From the NCBI GenBank assembly GCA_964203275.1, contig CAXNMF010000006.1:62001-126000 (forward strand): a DNA stretch of 64,000 nucleotides, in the 5' to 3' direction. Position 1 is the first letter of the stretch. Every line of letters begins with the position of its first letter. Shown piece after piece: positions 35,639-44,452 of the stretch. Both the position numbers and the translations under genes were made by a program. Origin of the DNA: Ga0077527 sp945862135. GTDB lineage: Bacteria; Pseudomonadota; Gammaproteobacteria; Burkholderiales; SG8-41. Below the pieces are notes generated by a model, which was not told the origin of the DNA, did no database searches, and was given only the letters and a program-made list of their open reading frames with translations.

Positions 35639-36853
35639 ATGAGCTCAGCCAACTGGCGCACCCCTGCAGTTGTATTGTTTTGCGGCGGCATGATCCTGAC
35701 CCTCGCGCTGGGAGTGCGCCACAACTTCGGACTCTACATGCAGCCGATGACAGCCGATCTGGGTATCGGCCGCGAGACCTTCGCCATCGCCATCGCCATC
35801 CAGAACCTGCTCTATGGCATCTCCCAGCCGATCACAGGACTTATCGCCGATCGCTTCGGCACAGCCCGGGTGCTGATTGGCGGCGCCATCCTTTATGCCA
35901 TCGGCCTGTGCCTGATGTCGGTATCTTCCACCGGCATCGAACTGACACTGAGCGCCGGGCTTCTGATCGGCGCATCCCTCGGCTGCAGCGGCTTTTCAAT
36001 CGTATTCGGCGTCATCGGCCGCTCGTTCCCGCCGGAAAAACGCAGTGTCGCACTGGGCATCGCCGGAGCCGCGGGCTCGTTTGGCCAGTTTGCGATGCTC
36101 CCGTACGGCCAATGGCTGATCAACCAGGTCGGCTGGCACCAGGCACTGGTCATGCCTCGGCATCACCGTGTCTGGTACATCATTCCGCTGTCGAGCGCGC
36201 TGGTCGAAGACAAAAAAGCGCAGGCCGCATCACTGCACAAGCAGTCCGTCAGCGAAGCGCTGCGTGAGGCCGCCGGCCATCGCGGCTACACGCTGCTGTG
36301 CCTCGCTTATACCGTCTGCGGATTTCAGTTGCTGTTCATTGCGGTGCACTTCCCGGCCTATCTGGTCGATCAGAAGATGACGCCGGAAACCGGAATGATC
36401 GGACTCGCGCTGATCGGCTTCTTCAACATGATCGGCAGCTACGTCTGGGGCTGGCTGGGCGGGAAACATACGAAGAAATATCTGCTGTCTGTGCTCTACC
36501 TGACGCGCTCGGTTGCTATTGCCGTTTTCATATCGCTGCCGGTCACACCGATGTCGGTTTATGTGTTTGCTGCCGTGATCGGATTCCTGTGGCTGGGCAC
36601 AGTACCGCTGACCGGCGGCCTGATCGCCCATGTGTTCGGCGTGAAATACCTATCGACGCTGACCGGTATTGCCTTCTTTTTTCACCAGGTCGGCAGCTTT
36701 GCCGGGGTGTGGATCGGTGGTTATGTATTTGACACCACGGGCTCTTACACCATCATGTGGCTTCTGACGATCGGCATGGGCATTGTTGCTGCACTGCTCA
36801 ATCTGCCGATTGATGACCGGCAGATTGTCCGCACGTCTCCTAATCCGGCTTGA
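35639..36853 (+). CDS. MFS transporter (OFA-like)
   Basis: A 404-residue major facilitator carrier. Helices 1-5 include GMILTLALGVRHNFGLYM and FGTARVLIGGAILYAIG. The family loop DRFGTARV is present, and the C-terminal half has PETGMIGLALIGFFNMIGSYVWG. It resembles the oxalate/formate-antiporter branch and putative monocarboxylate carriers. Residues 173-179 (PRHHRVW) interrupt the expected sixth helix; reading one base later gives a hydrophobic LGITVSG, so a pair of compensating indels or a local sequence error is possible. It is followed by a convergent LysR-type regulator. Confidence 0.85.
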   Translation: MSSANWRTPAVVLFCGGMILTLALGVRHNFGLYMQPMTADLGIGRETFAIAIAIQNLLYGISQPITGLIADRFGTARVLIGGAILYAIGLCLMSVSSTGIELTLSAGLLIGASLGCSGFSIVFGVIGRSFPPEKRSVALGIAGAAGSFGQFAMLPYGQWLINQVGWHQALVMPRHHRVWYIIPLSSALVEDKKAQAASLHKQSVSEALREAAGHRGYTLLCLAYTVCGFQLLFIAVHFPAYLVDQKMTPETGMIGLALIGFFNMIGSYVWGWLGGKHTKKYLLSVLYLTRSVAIAVFISLPVTPMSVYVFAAVIGFLWLGTVPLTGGLIAHVFGVKYLSTLTGIAFFFHQVGSFAGVWIGGYVFDTTGSYTIMWLLTIGMGIVAALLNLPIDDRQIVRTSPNPA

Positions 36854-36856
36854 GGT

Positions 36857-37831
36857 TCAGGCCGGGGCGGCGCTGCTATCCTTGGCGGCCTCGGCGATCA
36901 GCCAGTCGCGGAATGCAGCGACGGCGGGCCGGGTCTTGGCATGCGGCTCGCACACCAGGTAATACGCGGAAGCCAGCGGGACTTTCAGATCAAAGGGCAT
37001 TACCAGCTTCCCTGAGGCCAGTTCTTCCGCGGCCAGCGATGGCATCGAAGCCACCACGCCCACGGCATCAATAGCAGCCTCGAACGCCAGCACGGCATGA
37101 CTGAATCGGGCACCACGCTTGGCATCGATGCCGGTGATCCCGGCAGCCTCCAGCCAAACCTCCCAGAATGACTCGCCGTCATACATGTCGCCGGTATCAT
37201 CATGCAGCAGCATGTGGTGTTTAAGGTCTTCAGGCGTCCGCAAAGGATGCTCCCCCGAAAGCAATTTCGGGCTGCAGATCGGCGAGATTGTCAGTGACAA
37301 CAGTCGATGCACATCAAGATCCGGATAGTGTCCGTGACCATATAGGATAGCGACGTCCGAATCATCCAGCCATGTCTCAATGGTGGCGCGCTCGGCGACA
37401 TCGACCTTGCCGTCAACACTGACCCGGCGCATGCGCGCCGATACCCGGACATCAATTTCCTGATGTGCGGCAATGAAGCGGTGTAAACGCGGCATCAGCC
37501 ACCGTGCCGCGAACGACGGCGCGGCACTGACAGTCAGCATGCCGCCGCTGGTATGAGTGCGCAGACGCTCCACGGCTTGCGCCAGACAATCAAAACCTTC
37601 CCTCAACTTGGGCAGGCAGGCACGGGCTGCGTCGGTCAATTCCAGGGCGCGGTTGTAACGATGAAACAGCTGGACGTCGAGATACTCCTCCAGCGTCCTG
37701 ATTTGGTGACTAACTGCCGCCGGTGTCACATTCAGCTCGACCGCGGCTTTTTTCACACTCAAATGGCGTGCCGCGGCCTCAAAAGCCTTCAAAGCGTTCA
37801 ATGGTGGCAGGCGCTGTGACATAGTTGGCAT
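36857..37831 (-). CDS. LysR-type transcriptional regulator
   Basis: A 324-residue LysR protein. The N-terminal winged helix reads LNALKAFEAAARHLSVKKAA, then NVTPAAVSHQIRTLEEYLDVQLFHR (about residues 9-58, quoted in parts), followed by a periplasmic-binding-like effector domain. It is nearest to the GcvA/AmpR-like group (LPPLNALKAFEAAARH). The gene converges with the MFS gene, so it may not be its direct regulator. The effector is unknown. Confidence 0.9.
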   Translation of the reverse strand: MPTMSQRLPPLNALKAFEAAARHLSVKKAAVELNVTPAAVSHQIRTLEEYLDVQLFHRYNRALELTDAARACLPKLREGFDCLAQAVERLRTHTSGGMLTVSAAPSFAARWLMPRLHRFIAAHQEIDVRVSARMRRVSVDGKVDVAERATIETWLDDSDVAILYGHGHYPDLDVHRLLSLTISPICSPKLLSGEHPLRTPEDLKHHMLLHDDTGDMYDGESFWEVWLEAAGITGIDAKRGARFSHAVLAFEAAIDAVGVVASMPSLAAEELASGKLVMPFDLKVPLASAYYLVCEPHAKTRPAVAAFRDWLIAEAAKDSSAAPA

Positions 37832-37995
37832 TCACCTTACCATAAGTATCCCGAATAGTGACAATAAATCAGCTGTTGCGATGCAACATTTGACTCAGGC
37901 ATCAGTCTATAATTCAGTCCGAACTCATTGAAGTTAAACACAGTGAGACCTCAACGCCGGGACGGCGAACTACTGGAAAGGTAAGGAAAACTAAC

Positions 37996-38196
37996 ATGAA
38001 CAATGACCTGAAAATCAAATTTGGCTCAGTCATCTCTGAGAAGATCAACACCGTTCGCATGAGCGAACAGGAGCGCCAAGTCGCGATCAACGCGATGCAC
38101 GACGCTGACGCAATTGTTGATGCCTTCGTCTGGGTGGCACGCAAAGTTGAGCAACTGGGTGCAGCGCTGTTCCTGAACCCCATCGCCAAGCACTAA
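37996..38196 (+). CDS. Small conserved-looking protein, 66 residues
   Basis: A 66-residue soluble, mostly helical protein starting MNNDLKIKFGSVISEKINTV, with ERQVAINAMHDADAIVDAFVW in the middle and ending LNPIAKH. A strong AAGGA site precedes the ATG, and an excellent intrinsic terminator lies 90 bases downstream, so it forms its own transcription unit. I recognise no family. Its tidy control signals suggest a real and perhaps highly expressed gene. Confidence 0.8.
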   Translation: MNNDLKIKFGSVISEKINTVRMSEQERQVAINAMHDADAIVDAFVWVARKVEQLGAALFLNPIAKH

Positions 38197-38552
38197 GAAG
38201 CACGCTCGATTTAACCGAACTCCAGCCGGGGGCCCCTCCTCCTCCCTCTGGCTGTAGCGGCTCTTTACGGAGCCCGCAGAGTAGACGCGACAGCTAAACC
38301 TGTCGCGTCTTTTTTGTATCGTCGCCCAGAAGCGACCCGTTTTGTTATTTTGAATCAAAGAACTACGGCATCAGGCGCGCCATACGTCTCCGTCATGCGA
38401 CGCATTTCCGTGAAAAAATGCCTGATTCTTCAAGGCAGCCCATTAATCACTTGTTTTTAAACAAGTTTTTTCCTGGCCTCGATATTGCATACGGTCAGAT
38501 GACGCGTGCCGCGATCCCGCTCAAGCAGGCGTCATCACAATCCGGAGGTTCC
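38197..38552. other. Intergenic region with terminators, no gene
   Basis: About 356 bases. They hold a C-rich/G-rich stem region, a strong terminator (38283-38316) and a second AT-rich hairpin (ACTTGTTT/AAACAAGT followed by six Ts, about 38451-38475). The leader of the bactofilin gene follows. An open frame from 38418 into the bactofilin lacks a ribosome site at its first ATG. Confidence 0.7.
38283..38316 (+). terminator. Intrinsic terminator of the 66-residue protein gene
   Basis: AGACGCGACAG and CTGTCGCGTCT form an 11-pair stem with loop CTAAAC, followed directly by a run of Ts. Confidence 0.92.
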
Positions 38553-39101
38553 ATGCTGAATCGAGACACGTTTTTCAAGAAACATGAAGACACCACCAAA
38601 CGCGGCGTAAATGTCACCCCCGCCCTTGCCACTCCGATTACTCCGCATGACAACACGCAACGCCCGACCGTCGCCACGCCGGTGCGCGCCGATTCGAATT
38701 CAGTAACGGATCGCTCAAAAAACGAACGCCATACCGGCAGCAAGCTGATTGTGGGTCCGGACATCAAACTCAAAGGCGCGGAGATTACGGATTGCGACAC
38801 ACTGGTCGTCGAAGGCACGGTTGAGGCATCAATGGACAGCCGGGTCATCCAGATTGCCGAGCATGGCGTATTCAAGGGTACCGTCAGCATCGACATCGCC
38901 GAAATCCACGGCCGCTTTGAAGGTGAACTGACCGCACGCGACCAGTTGATCGTACATGCCACCGGCCGAGTGTCTGGAAAAATCCGTTACGGCAAGATCC
39001 AGATCGAAGAAGGCGGGGAAATCTGCGGCGACATGGCCAAGGCTGATGCCAAACCCGCACGAACCACCCAGACGTTGCTGAAATCGGCATCCGCCGATTG
39101 A
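38553..39101 (+). CDS. Bactofilin-family cytoskeletal protein
   Basis: A 182-residue polymer-forming protein of the DUF583/bactofilin family. An unstructured N-terminal tail (about 55 residues) precedes the beta-helix core, whose repeats read KLIVGPDIKLKGAEITDCDT, LVVEGTVEASMDSRVIQIAEHG, FKGTVSIDIAEIHGRFEG (quoted in parts). A basic/Thr-rich tail follows. The ATG at 38553 has GGAGG in front, while the upstream ATG at 38418 has none. Bactofilins self-assemble into filaments involved in cell shape or polarity. Confidence 0.9.
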   Translation: MLNRDTFFKKHEDTTKRGVNVTPALATPITPHDNTQRPTVATPVRADSNSVTDRSKNERHTGSKLIVGPDIKLKGAEITDCDTLVVEGTVEASMDSRVIQIAEHGVFKGTVSIDIAEIHGRFEGELTARDQLIVHATGRVSGKIRYGKIQIEEGGEICGDMAKADAKPARTTQTLLKSASAD

Positions 39102-39117
39102 CGGGCACGAGCCTGGA

Positions 39118-39726
39118 TTAGGGAGTAACTGAGGGCACTGCGGACGCGGACAAGGCGCCCGCAGCGGCAAACTCGGCGAGGATCAGCTCATTCAGATCAC
39201 GCGGTATAGGCGCTACGCCCGATTTCAGGAGTTGCATCAACTGATCGCGCTCCTGCGGTTGCAGGCGTTCGTATTCACTGCGCGCATCAACGGCAATCGC
39301 CCGCTTCTCGGCAGTCGTCAAAGCAGCCAGGCGCTCGTGCGCGCTGCGCACCGCAGACGCATGCTGCGCCAGTTCTTCAATAATCAGCGGACGCGCCAGC
39401 GCATTGCGAGGATCCGCCAGCATGCGGGTCAGGCTGGCATACACATCGGCGCGCTGCGACGGCGTGAGATGCACGAATCCCGCATCGATCAGTGAGCGCA
39501 GTTGCTCCTCGTTGACGCCATACACGCCAGCCAGCGCATTCGGCGCTGAAGGTTTCTCCACCGGCGACGGAATGCTGTTCACAGCTGATTCGATGGCTGC
39601 GCTCGCCATCTGGTCGCGCAGCATTTTCAGCAGGAAAAGCGTCAACGGCTCAGCCGCATGCACCGGCCCGGCCGTAAACAGCAGGGTGACGAATACCGCT
39701 CGCGTAAAGCGCTGCAGAAACGACAT
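39118..39726 (-). CDS. Secreted helical protein of unknown function
   Basis: A 202-residue protein with a signal peptide (VFVTLLFTAGPVHA, cleavage near residue 24). The mature part is helical and rich in Ala, Leu, Arg and Glu, with PSPVEKPSAPNALAGVYGV and LTPSQRADVYASLTRMLADP. No domain is recognised. It converges with the bactofilin gene (16 bases between stops). Probably periplasmic. Confidence 0.75.
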   Translation of the reverse strand: MSFLQRFTRAVFVTLLFTAGPVHAAEPLTLFLLKMLRDQMASAAIESAVNSIPSPVEKPSAPNALAGVYGVNEEQLRSLIDAGFVHLTPSQRADVYASLTRMLADPRNALARPLIIEELAQHASAVRSAHERLAALTTAEKRAIAVDARSEYERLQPQERDQLMQLLKSGVAPIPRDLNELILAEFAAAGALSASAVPSVTP

Positions 39727-39867
39727 GGAAAGTGGGCCCGCGGGCGGGCAGAGACTAGGGATTGCCTCTATGAAACCGCCGGAGAGCGCGCGGTGTCAAG
39801 GCAATACGCAGCGCGACAGCGGACAGAGACCTCGAGAATCACATAACTATATGTTTTAATTATACTT

Positions 39868-39907
39868 TTAAAAACATGCCGCAGCAGAGAGCCTGGTGCG
39901 GCATGTT
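39868..39907 (-). terminator. Terminator of the second UGSC operon
   Basis: AACATGCCGCA and TGCGGCATGTT pair over 11 bases around a 13-base loop. On the minus strand the stem is followed by TTTTTA, placing it 28 bases after the stop of the 370-residue partner gene. Confidence 0.85.
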
Positions 39908-39934
39908 GATCAACAACTGAAACCACGGTCCCTG

Positions 39935-41047
39935 CTAACGCCGGCGGAAATCTTCGACCGATTTGGCAAGCCGGCCATCCGCAGTTTTTAACGCCCGCGT
40001 CACCGGCAGCGTCGCACCGAAGGTCGGTACAAACGCAGAGTGTTTGCCGGCACCGCCGATCACCGCAATCAGAAGATCCTCGGGTTTCTGCACGGCATAC
40101 ATCAAGTCATCCGGCTTGGGATTGGCCAGTCGATCCTTGAACGTAACCTTGATGCGCCGCTCGATATTGTCCTTGGAGAATTTACCGACCGGTAGCGTCG
40201 CATGCTGCTGCAGGAAACGCTTGGCCTCGGCCTTGGAGAACTGTGCAGCGACAGCCTTGGCGTGCTCCGGCCCCATGATCACCAGGGGTTGCGACTTGTA
40301 ATACGTATCGTTTGAACCCGTCGTGCACATCGTGCCGGCAATGGTCATCAATACGCCCTCACCATCGAGGCTTTCATGATCGTTCACGTTGTGCAGGCAC
40401 TCCGCTCCAATCACGGTCACTGCGCTGGCTTCCGCCGTCAAGCCACGGTCCACGTGCAAAGGATCCCACGGGCTGTCGGCTTCATTCTCGGCAACGAGAT
40501 AGCTGTATTTCGCCGGCGAACCGAAGGTCGACATATCCCCCAGCGCAGGAATCGCACCACCGATATTCAGCAAGGCCAGGCGAATGGCACGTCCGATGGT
40601 GGCGTTGGCCTGATTGCCGGGCCCGAAGGCATTGTGTCCACCGTTGAGATTCAGTTCGCGTGCAACCGGTCCGTTGACAATGACCAGCGGTGCACACAGA
40701 TGCGTCGTGGCCTGCACGCCGTAAAGGTTCAGCGGCTCCTCGCACATCGCTTCAATCGCCAGCATGTACAGCGGGAAATAACGCGGCTGGCACCCCGCCA
40801 TTACCGCATTGGCAGCAAGCCGCAGCGGCGTGGCTTCGCCCCAGCGCGGCGCGATCTTGGCAATCGGCTGATCCCACGGCCGGTCACAGTATTCCAGCAT
40901 TGCCGCGACACGGTCCTCGGTCGGCGGAACCACCGGCAAACCGTCACCCCAGCCCTTTTCCATGACCAGCGCATTGACGGCATCAAAGTCGCCATTAGCT
41001 TCGATGCTCATGCCCGGCGCCTGCAGCAGTTGCGCAAGGTTGCTCAT
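39935..41047 (-). CDS. UGSC-partner family protein
   Basis: A 370-residue soluble protein of an uncharacterised family. Conserved blocks shared with the large domain of the 12140-13594 fusion are GWGDGLPVVPPT (about residues 32-43), NAVMAGCQP with a conserved Cys, VNGPV, GNQANATIGRA and GSPAKY. No signal peptide is seen, and unlike the other copy it has no thioredoxin domain. The ATG overlaps the UGSC selenoprotein stop as ATGA, so the two proteins are made in a coupled way and probably act together. The reaction is unknown; a thiol or selenol role is an inference from the neighbours. Confidence 0.88.
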   Translation of the reverse strand: MSNLAQLLQAPGMSIEANGDFDAVNALVMEKGWGDGLPVVPPTEDRVAAMLEYCDRPWDQPIAKIAPRWGEATPLRLAANAVMAGCQPRYFPLYMLAIEAMCEEPLNLYGVQATTHLCAPLVIVNGPVARELNLNGGHNAFGPGNQANATIGRAIRLALLNIGGAIPALGDMSTFGSPAKYSYLVAENEADSPWDPLHVDRGLTAEASAVTVIGAECLHNVNDHESLDGEGVLMTIAGTMCTTGSNDTYYKSQPLVIMGPEHAKAVAAQFSKAEAKRFLQQHATLPVGKFSKDNIERRIKVTFKDRLANPKPDDLMYAVQKPEDLLIAVIGGAGKHSAFVPTFGATLPVTRALKTADGRLAKSVEDFRRR

Positions 41048-41583
41048 TGAGACGCCTCCTTCAGCAGTTTCACGAATTTAGGAACAGCATGATCAGCACG
41101 TGCCTGCACCTGATCGATAGCCAGGCCGCCAAGCGGATGCGGGATCTCGATCAGCGGCAGGTCAGGCACGCCGAACACGCGCGCCTGGGACTGCCCCAGT
41201 TTCAGGAACGGGCCGGAAACAATGACCGCTGTGGTCAAACCGCGTTTACGCAGGGTCGCCATGTCGTGGACACTCCACGACGTGCACGACCCTCAATCAC
41301 CCATCGCCGATAGGACATAGTCCGATTCGGCAGCGAGACGATCAAGAATGTCTGCGGGCGCTGGCAGACTCACACTGTCCTTGCGCAAGGCCACAACGGA
41401 AGCGACCGGCAGCAAGGCCTTCACGCCCTCGACGATGAAACGCAGAAGATGATCGGCATTGCCCTTGCTGTTATCGAGTATGCCGAGGCGGATGCCGCCC
41501 TTGGCGACGGCGCGTGTTTCGGTCTCGGCAACCGCCTGCGGCGACGGCGCCTCCGGAATCACCAAACGGGTTTTCTGAACCAT
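41044..41583 (-). CDS. UGSC-family selenoprotein, second copy (in-frame UGA)
   Basis: Read through the TGA at 41293-41295 as Sec97, the frame gives 179 residues. The motif is MGD-Sec-GSCTSWSVHD (Sec97, Cys100). Upstream: GIRLGILDNSKGNADHLL and ADILDRLAAESDYVL. Downstream: GLTTAVIVSGPF and IEIPHPLGGL. The protein aligns end to end with the copy at 11442-11960. The ATG follows GAGGAG. A SECIS-like hairpin starts directly after the UGA and differs from the first copy by compensatory changes. It heads an operon with the partner gene and ends at the terminator near 39.9 kb. It is presumably redox-active; the substrate is unknown. Confidence 0.9.
41253..41292 (-). promoter_or_regulatory. Bacterial SECIS-like hairpin after UGA of UGSC copy 2
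   Basis: GUCGUGGA pairs with UCCACGAC around the loop GUG, and GGGUCG pairs with CGACCC outside an internal loop. The apical loop starts 19 nt after the UGA with G first, identical in geometry to the copy at 11646-11684. The inner stem keeps pairing although one pair is inverted (C-G versus G-C), and the outer stem differs in several pairs. Confidence 0.87.
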
Positions 41584-41860
41584 ATGAACTCCTCAATACG
41601 GAATTGTTCGCTCCGCCGCATTCCGGCAGAGCCCACCGCGAATCTAACCCATGCTCTTTATCGGGGCAATGTGATTGGTCAAACTGCGATCGACGGCAGT
41701 CCAGATACCGAAAAATGCCCTCCACCGGATTAGCCGCTCGCATTTTTTATGCCCCGATAGCAAGAACCGAAAATCACGCTTTGTTATGCTGGCGCCCGAC
41801 ATTTTTCCAACAATAGACATGTTCAGCGGCCCACAGACAACACAGGATAAAAATCTCCCC

Positions 41861-42706
41861 ATGAAAGAATTCCGCCTGGTTCAAGTTGCTGATATTCATC
41901 TCGGCGCAGGACAGGAGCACCATCTCGAAAACTGGACACAGGTTGTCGAATGGATCTCCCGCGAAAAACCCGATCTGGTCGTCGCCAATGGCGATCTGAT
42001 CATGTCGGACCCGGACAACGACGCCGATCACGCATTCGCCCGCGAGCAGCTCGCCAGACTGCCGGTCCCCTTTCGCTGTCTACCGGGCAACCATGATATC
42101 GGTGACAACATCGTATCCGGCCATATGCCCCAGCGCATCAATGACGAACGTCGTGCTCGCTTCGTCGAACACTTTGGCGAAGAACGCTGGGCCTTCGATG
42201 CTGCCGGCTGGGCCTTTGCCGGAATCAACGCACAGTTGCTGGGCAGCAACGGCCAACTGGCGGAAGCCGAACAGTGGAACTGGCTGGAGCAGACACTCGC
42301 CTACTACGCGGGCCAACCCATCGCGCTGTTCATGCACAAACCACTGTTCCTTGATCACCCGACCGAGCCCGACTACGAAGACCCGTGGACACGGCAGTCC
42401 TGCATCGATTCCGCAAGCCGCGAACGACTGCTCGGCCTGTGCAAACGGTTCGGCGTCCGTATCATCAGCACCGGACACAAACACCAGACGCGAACCTTCT
42501 CATTTGAAGGTATTTATTACCTGTGGGCGCCCTCCACGGCCTGCGTCAACAGCGCGCCGAGCATGCTGCACTGGGGCACACGCGAGGTTGGATTCTTCGA
42601 CCTGCGCTTCCGGTCTGATGGCCGATTTGACTACCGCCTCATCGGCCCGGACTTTTTGTTCCGGCATGAGAATTACATCCGTAAACACAAGGTCGCGACA
42701 AAATAA
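41861..42706 (+). CDS. Calcineurin-like metallophosphoesterase
   Basis: About 281 residues with all metallophosphoesterase metal motifs: DIHLG (D-x-H) near residue 10, NGDLIMSDPDND (GD-like), LPGNHDIGD (GNHD) and STGHKHQ (GHxH-like). The open frame starts at 41675, but the protein logically begins at the ATG at 41861 (MKEFRLVQVADIHLG). An intermediate ATG at 41819 is possible, and no strong ribosome site separates the two. Probably a cytoplasmic phosphodiesterase or phosphatase; the substrate is unknown. Divergent from the UGSC operon. Confidence 0.88.
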   Translation: MKEFRLVQVADIHLGAGQEHHLENWTQVVEWISREKPDLVVANGDLIMSDPDNDADHAFAREQLARLPVPFRCLPGNHDIGDNIVSGHMPQRINDERRARFVEHFGEERWAFDAAGWAFAGINAQLLGSNGQLAEAEQWNWLEQTLAYYAGQPIALFMHKPLFLDHPTEPDYEDPWTRQSCIDSASRERLLGLCKRFGVRIISTGHKHQTRTFSFEGIYYLWAPSTACVNSAPSMLHWGTREVGFFDLRFRSDGRFDYRLIGPDFLFRHENYIRKHKVATK

Positions 42707-42710
42707 GCGG

Positions 42711-42744
42711 ACCAAAAATAAAAAAGCCACCGCGAAGGTGGCTT
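42711..42744 (-). terminator. Terminator after tRNA-Glu
   Basis: AAGCCACC and GGTGGCTT form an 8-pair stem with loop GCGAA. On the minus strand a T-rich tail follows, placing it just after tRNA-Glu. It also lies just after the metallophosphoesterase stop and could serve both directions. Confidence 0.75.
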
Positions 42745-42753
42745 CTCTATTTG

Positions 42754-42829
42754 TGGCGTCCCCACGGGGATTCGAACCCCGGTTACCGCCGTGAAAGGGC
42801 GATGTCCTAGGCCTCTAGACGATAGGGAC
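42754..42829 (-). tRNA. tRNA-Glu (UUC)
   Basis: A 76-base cloverleaf with acceptor GTCCCTA/TGGGGAC, D-arm TCGTCTAGAGGCC, anticodon loop CTTTCAC (UUC) and encoded CCA. It reads in the same direction as gltX upstream. Confidence 0.97.
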
Positions 42830-42857
42830 TACGTCTGATTACAGCGAGGTGTTCTGC

Positions 42858-42933
<76 letters not shown>

Positions 42934-42983
42934 ACGAGAGCGGCGAATTATACCGATGCATCCTGAGGCTGTAAACCCGGAAA

Positions 42984-44387
42984 TCAGGCTGGAAAGACCT
43001 TTAATTCATGCGTTATGCGGGCCAGCACCTGTTCGCGACCAATCAGTTCCAGCGTCGCGTCCACTGAAGGCGTCTGGGGCTCACCGGTCACCATGACCCG
43101 CAGCGGCATTGCCAGCTTGGGAAACTTCAGTTTGTGTTCGGCAACCACCGTTTTCATCGCAGCACTGATGCTGGCCCGATCCCAGGTGATGTCAGCGAAA
43201 CGGCGATGCAAGTCATCAATCGCTGGACGTACATCCGCCCTGTAATGCTGCGCCCGCAGTTCAGCAGCGGGTTCCAGCACGCGATAAAAAAACACCGCGG
43301 CATCGGCCAGTTCCTCAATCGTGCTGACCCTCTCCTTCAGCAACGCCACGACACGATCCGGCGCCGGACCTGACGCGACATCACAACCATCACGCTTCAG
43401 GAAAGGGATCATCAACTGCGCCAGACGCGAATCATCGGCATCTTTCATGTACTGCTGGTTCAGCCAACCCAGTTTCTCCGGATCAAAACGCGCCGGCGAG
43501 CGGCTGATGTGCTTCAAGTCGAACCACTCGACCAGCTGCTGCATCGAGAACTTCTCCTCATCGCCGTGTGACCAACCGAGCCGCGCCAGATAATTGTTCA
43601 ACGCCTCCGACAGATAACCGTCCTCGTGATACTGCATCACACTCACCGCACCGTGGCGCTTTGACAGACGCTCACCATCGGCACCAAGAATCATCGGCAG
43701 ATGCGCGAACAGCGGCAGTTCCGCGCCCAGTGCGCGATAGATGTTGATCTGCCGCGGCGTGTTGTTGACATGATCATCGCCGCGCACCACATGGGTGATG
43801 TTCATGTCGATATCGTCGATCACAACACCAAAGTTGTAGGTCGGAATGCCGTCGGCGCGCATGATCACAAGATCATCGAGCTCGGCATTGGCAACGGTGA
43901 TCGACCCCTTGACCAGATCATTGAAGGTCACCTCACCCGTATCTGGCGTGCGGAAACGGATCACCGGCTGCGCGCCCGCTGGCGGCGTCAGGCCCAGGCG
44001 TTTGGCGTTCTCCGGCCGCCAGCGTCCGTCGTAGCGCGGCTTGTCACCTCGCGCACGCTGCGCCTCGCGCAGGGCATCAATCTCTTCGCGTGTCGCATAA
44101 CAATGGTAGGCATGGCCGTCGCGCAACAACTGCTCCACCGCCGTCTTGTAACGATCAAGACGCTGCATCTGGAAGTACGGGCCCTCGTAGTCCAGCCCAA
44201 GCCAGTTCATGCCGTCAAGAATGGCCTGCACCGAGGCATCGGTCGATCGCTCGCGGTCAGTGTCTTCAACGCGCAGGATGAATGTCCCGCCATGCTGTTT
44301 GGCATAAGCCCAGCAGAACAGCGCGGTACGCGCGCCGCCAATGTGAAGATAACCGGTCGGGCTGGGGGCAAATCGGGTTCTAACCAT
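42984..44387 (-). CDS. gltX: Glutamyl-tRNA synthetase
   Basis: A 467-residue class I synthetase. The HIGH motif is HIGG at residues 15-18 within PSPTGYLHIGG, and the KMSKS-type motif is LSKRHG at 241-246. The length is standard for bacterial GltX. It charges tRNA-Glu with glutamate. tRNA-Ala and tRNA-Glu follow on the same strand about 50 and 155 bases after the stop, so enzyme and substrate tRNA may be co-transcribed. Confidence 0.97.
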   Translation of the reverse strand: MVRTRFAPSPTGYLHIGGARTALFCWAYAKQHGGTFILRVEDTDRERSTDASVQAILDGMNWLGLDYEGPYFQMQRLDRYKTAVEQLLRDGHAYHCYATREEIDALREAQRARGDKPRYDGRWRPENAKRLGLTPPAGAQPVIRFRTPDTGEVTFNDLVKGSITVANAELDDLVIMRADGIPTYNFGVVIDDIDMNITHVVRGDDHVNNTPRQINIYRALGAELPLFAHLPMILGADGERLSKRHGAVSVMQYHEDGYLSEALNNYLARLGWSHGDEEKFSMQQLVEWFDLKHISRSPARFDPEKLGWLNQQYMKDADDSRLAQLMIPFLKRDGCDVASGPAPDRVVALLKERVSTIEELADAAVFFYRVLEPAAELRAQHYRADVRPAIDDLHRRFADITWDRASISAAMKTVVAEHKLKFPKLAMPLRVMVTGEPQTPSVDATLELIGREQVLARITHELKVFPA

Positions 44388-44452
44388 GATGAGGCCGGAA
44401 AAAAGACGTTATTTTACGTCACACCACCATGGCAGACGCACCGAATTCAGGA

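Noticed and set aside
41044..41262. Separate 72-residue protein downstream of the second UGSC half
   Set aside because: Same reason: one frame, homology on both sides of the UGA, and a SECIS-like hairpin.
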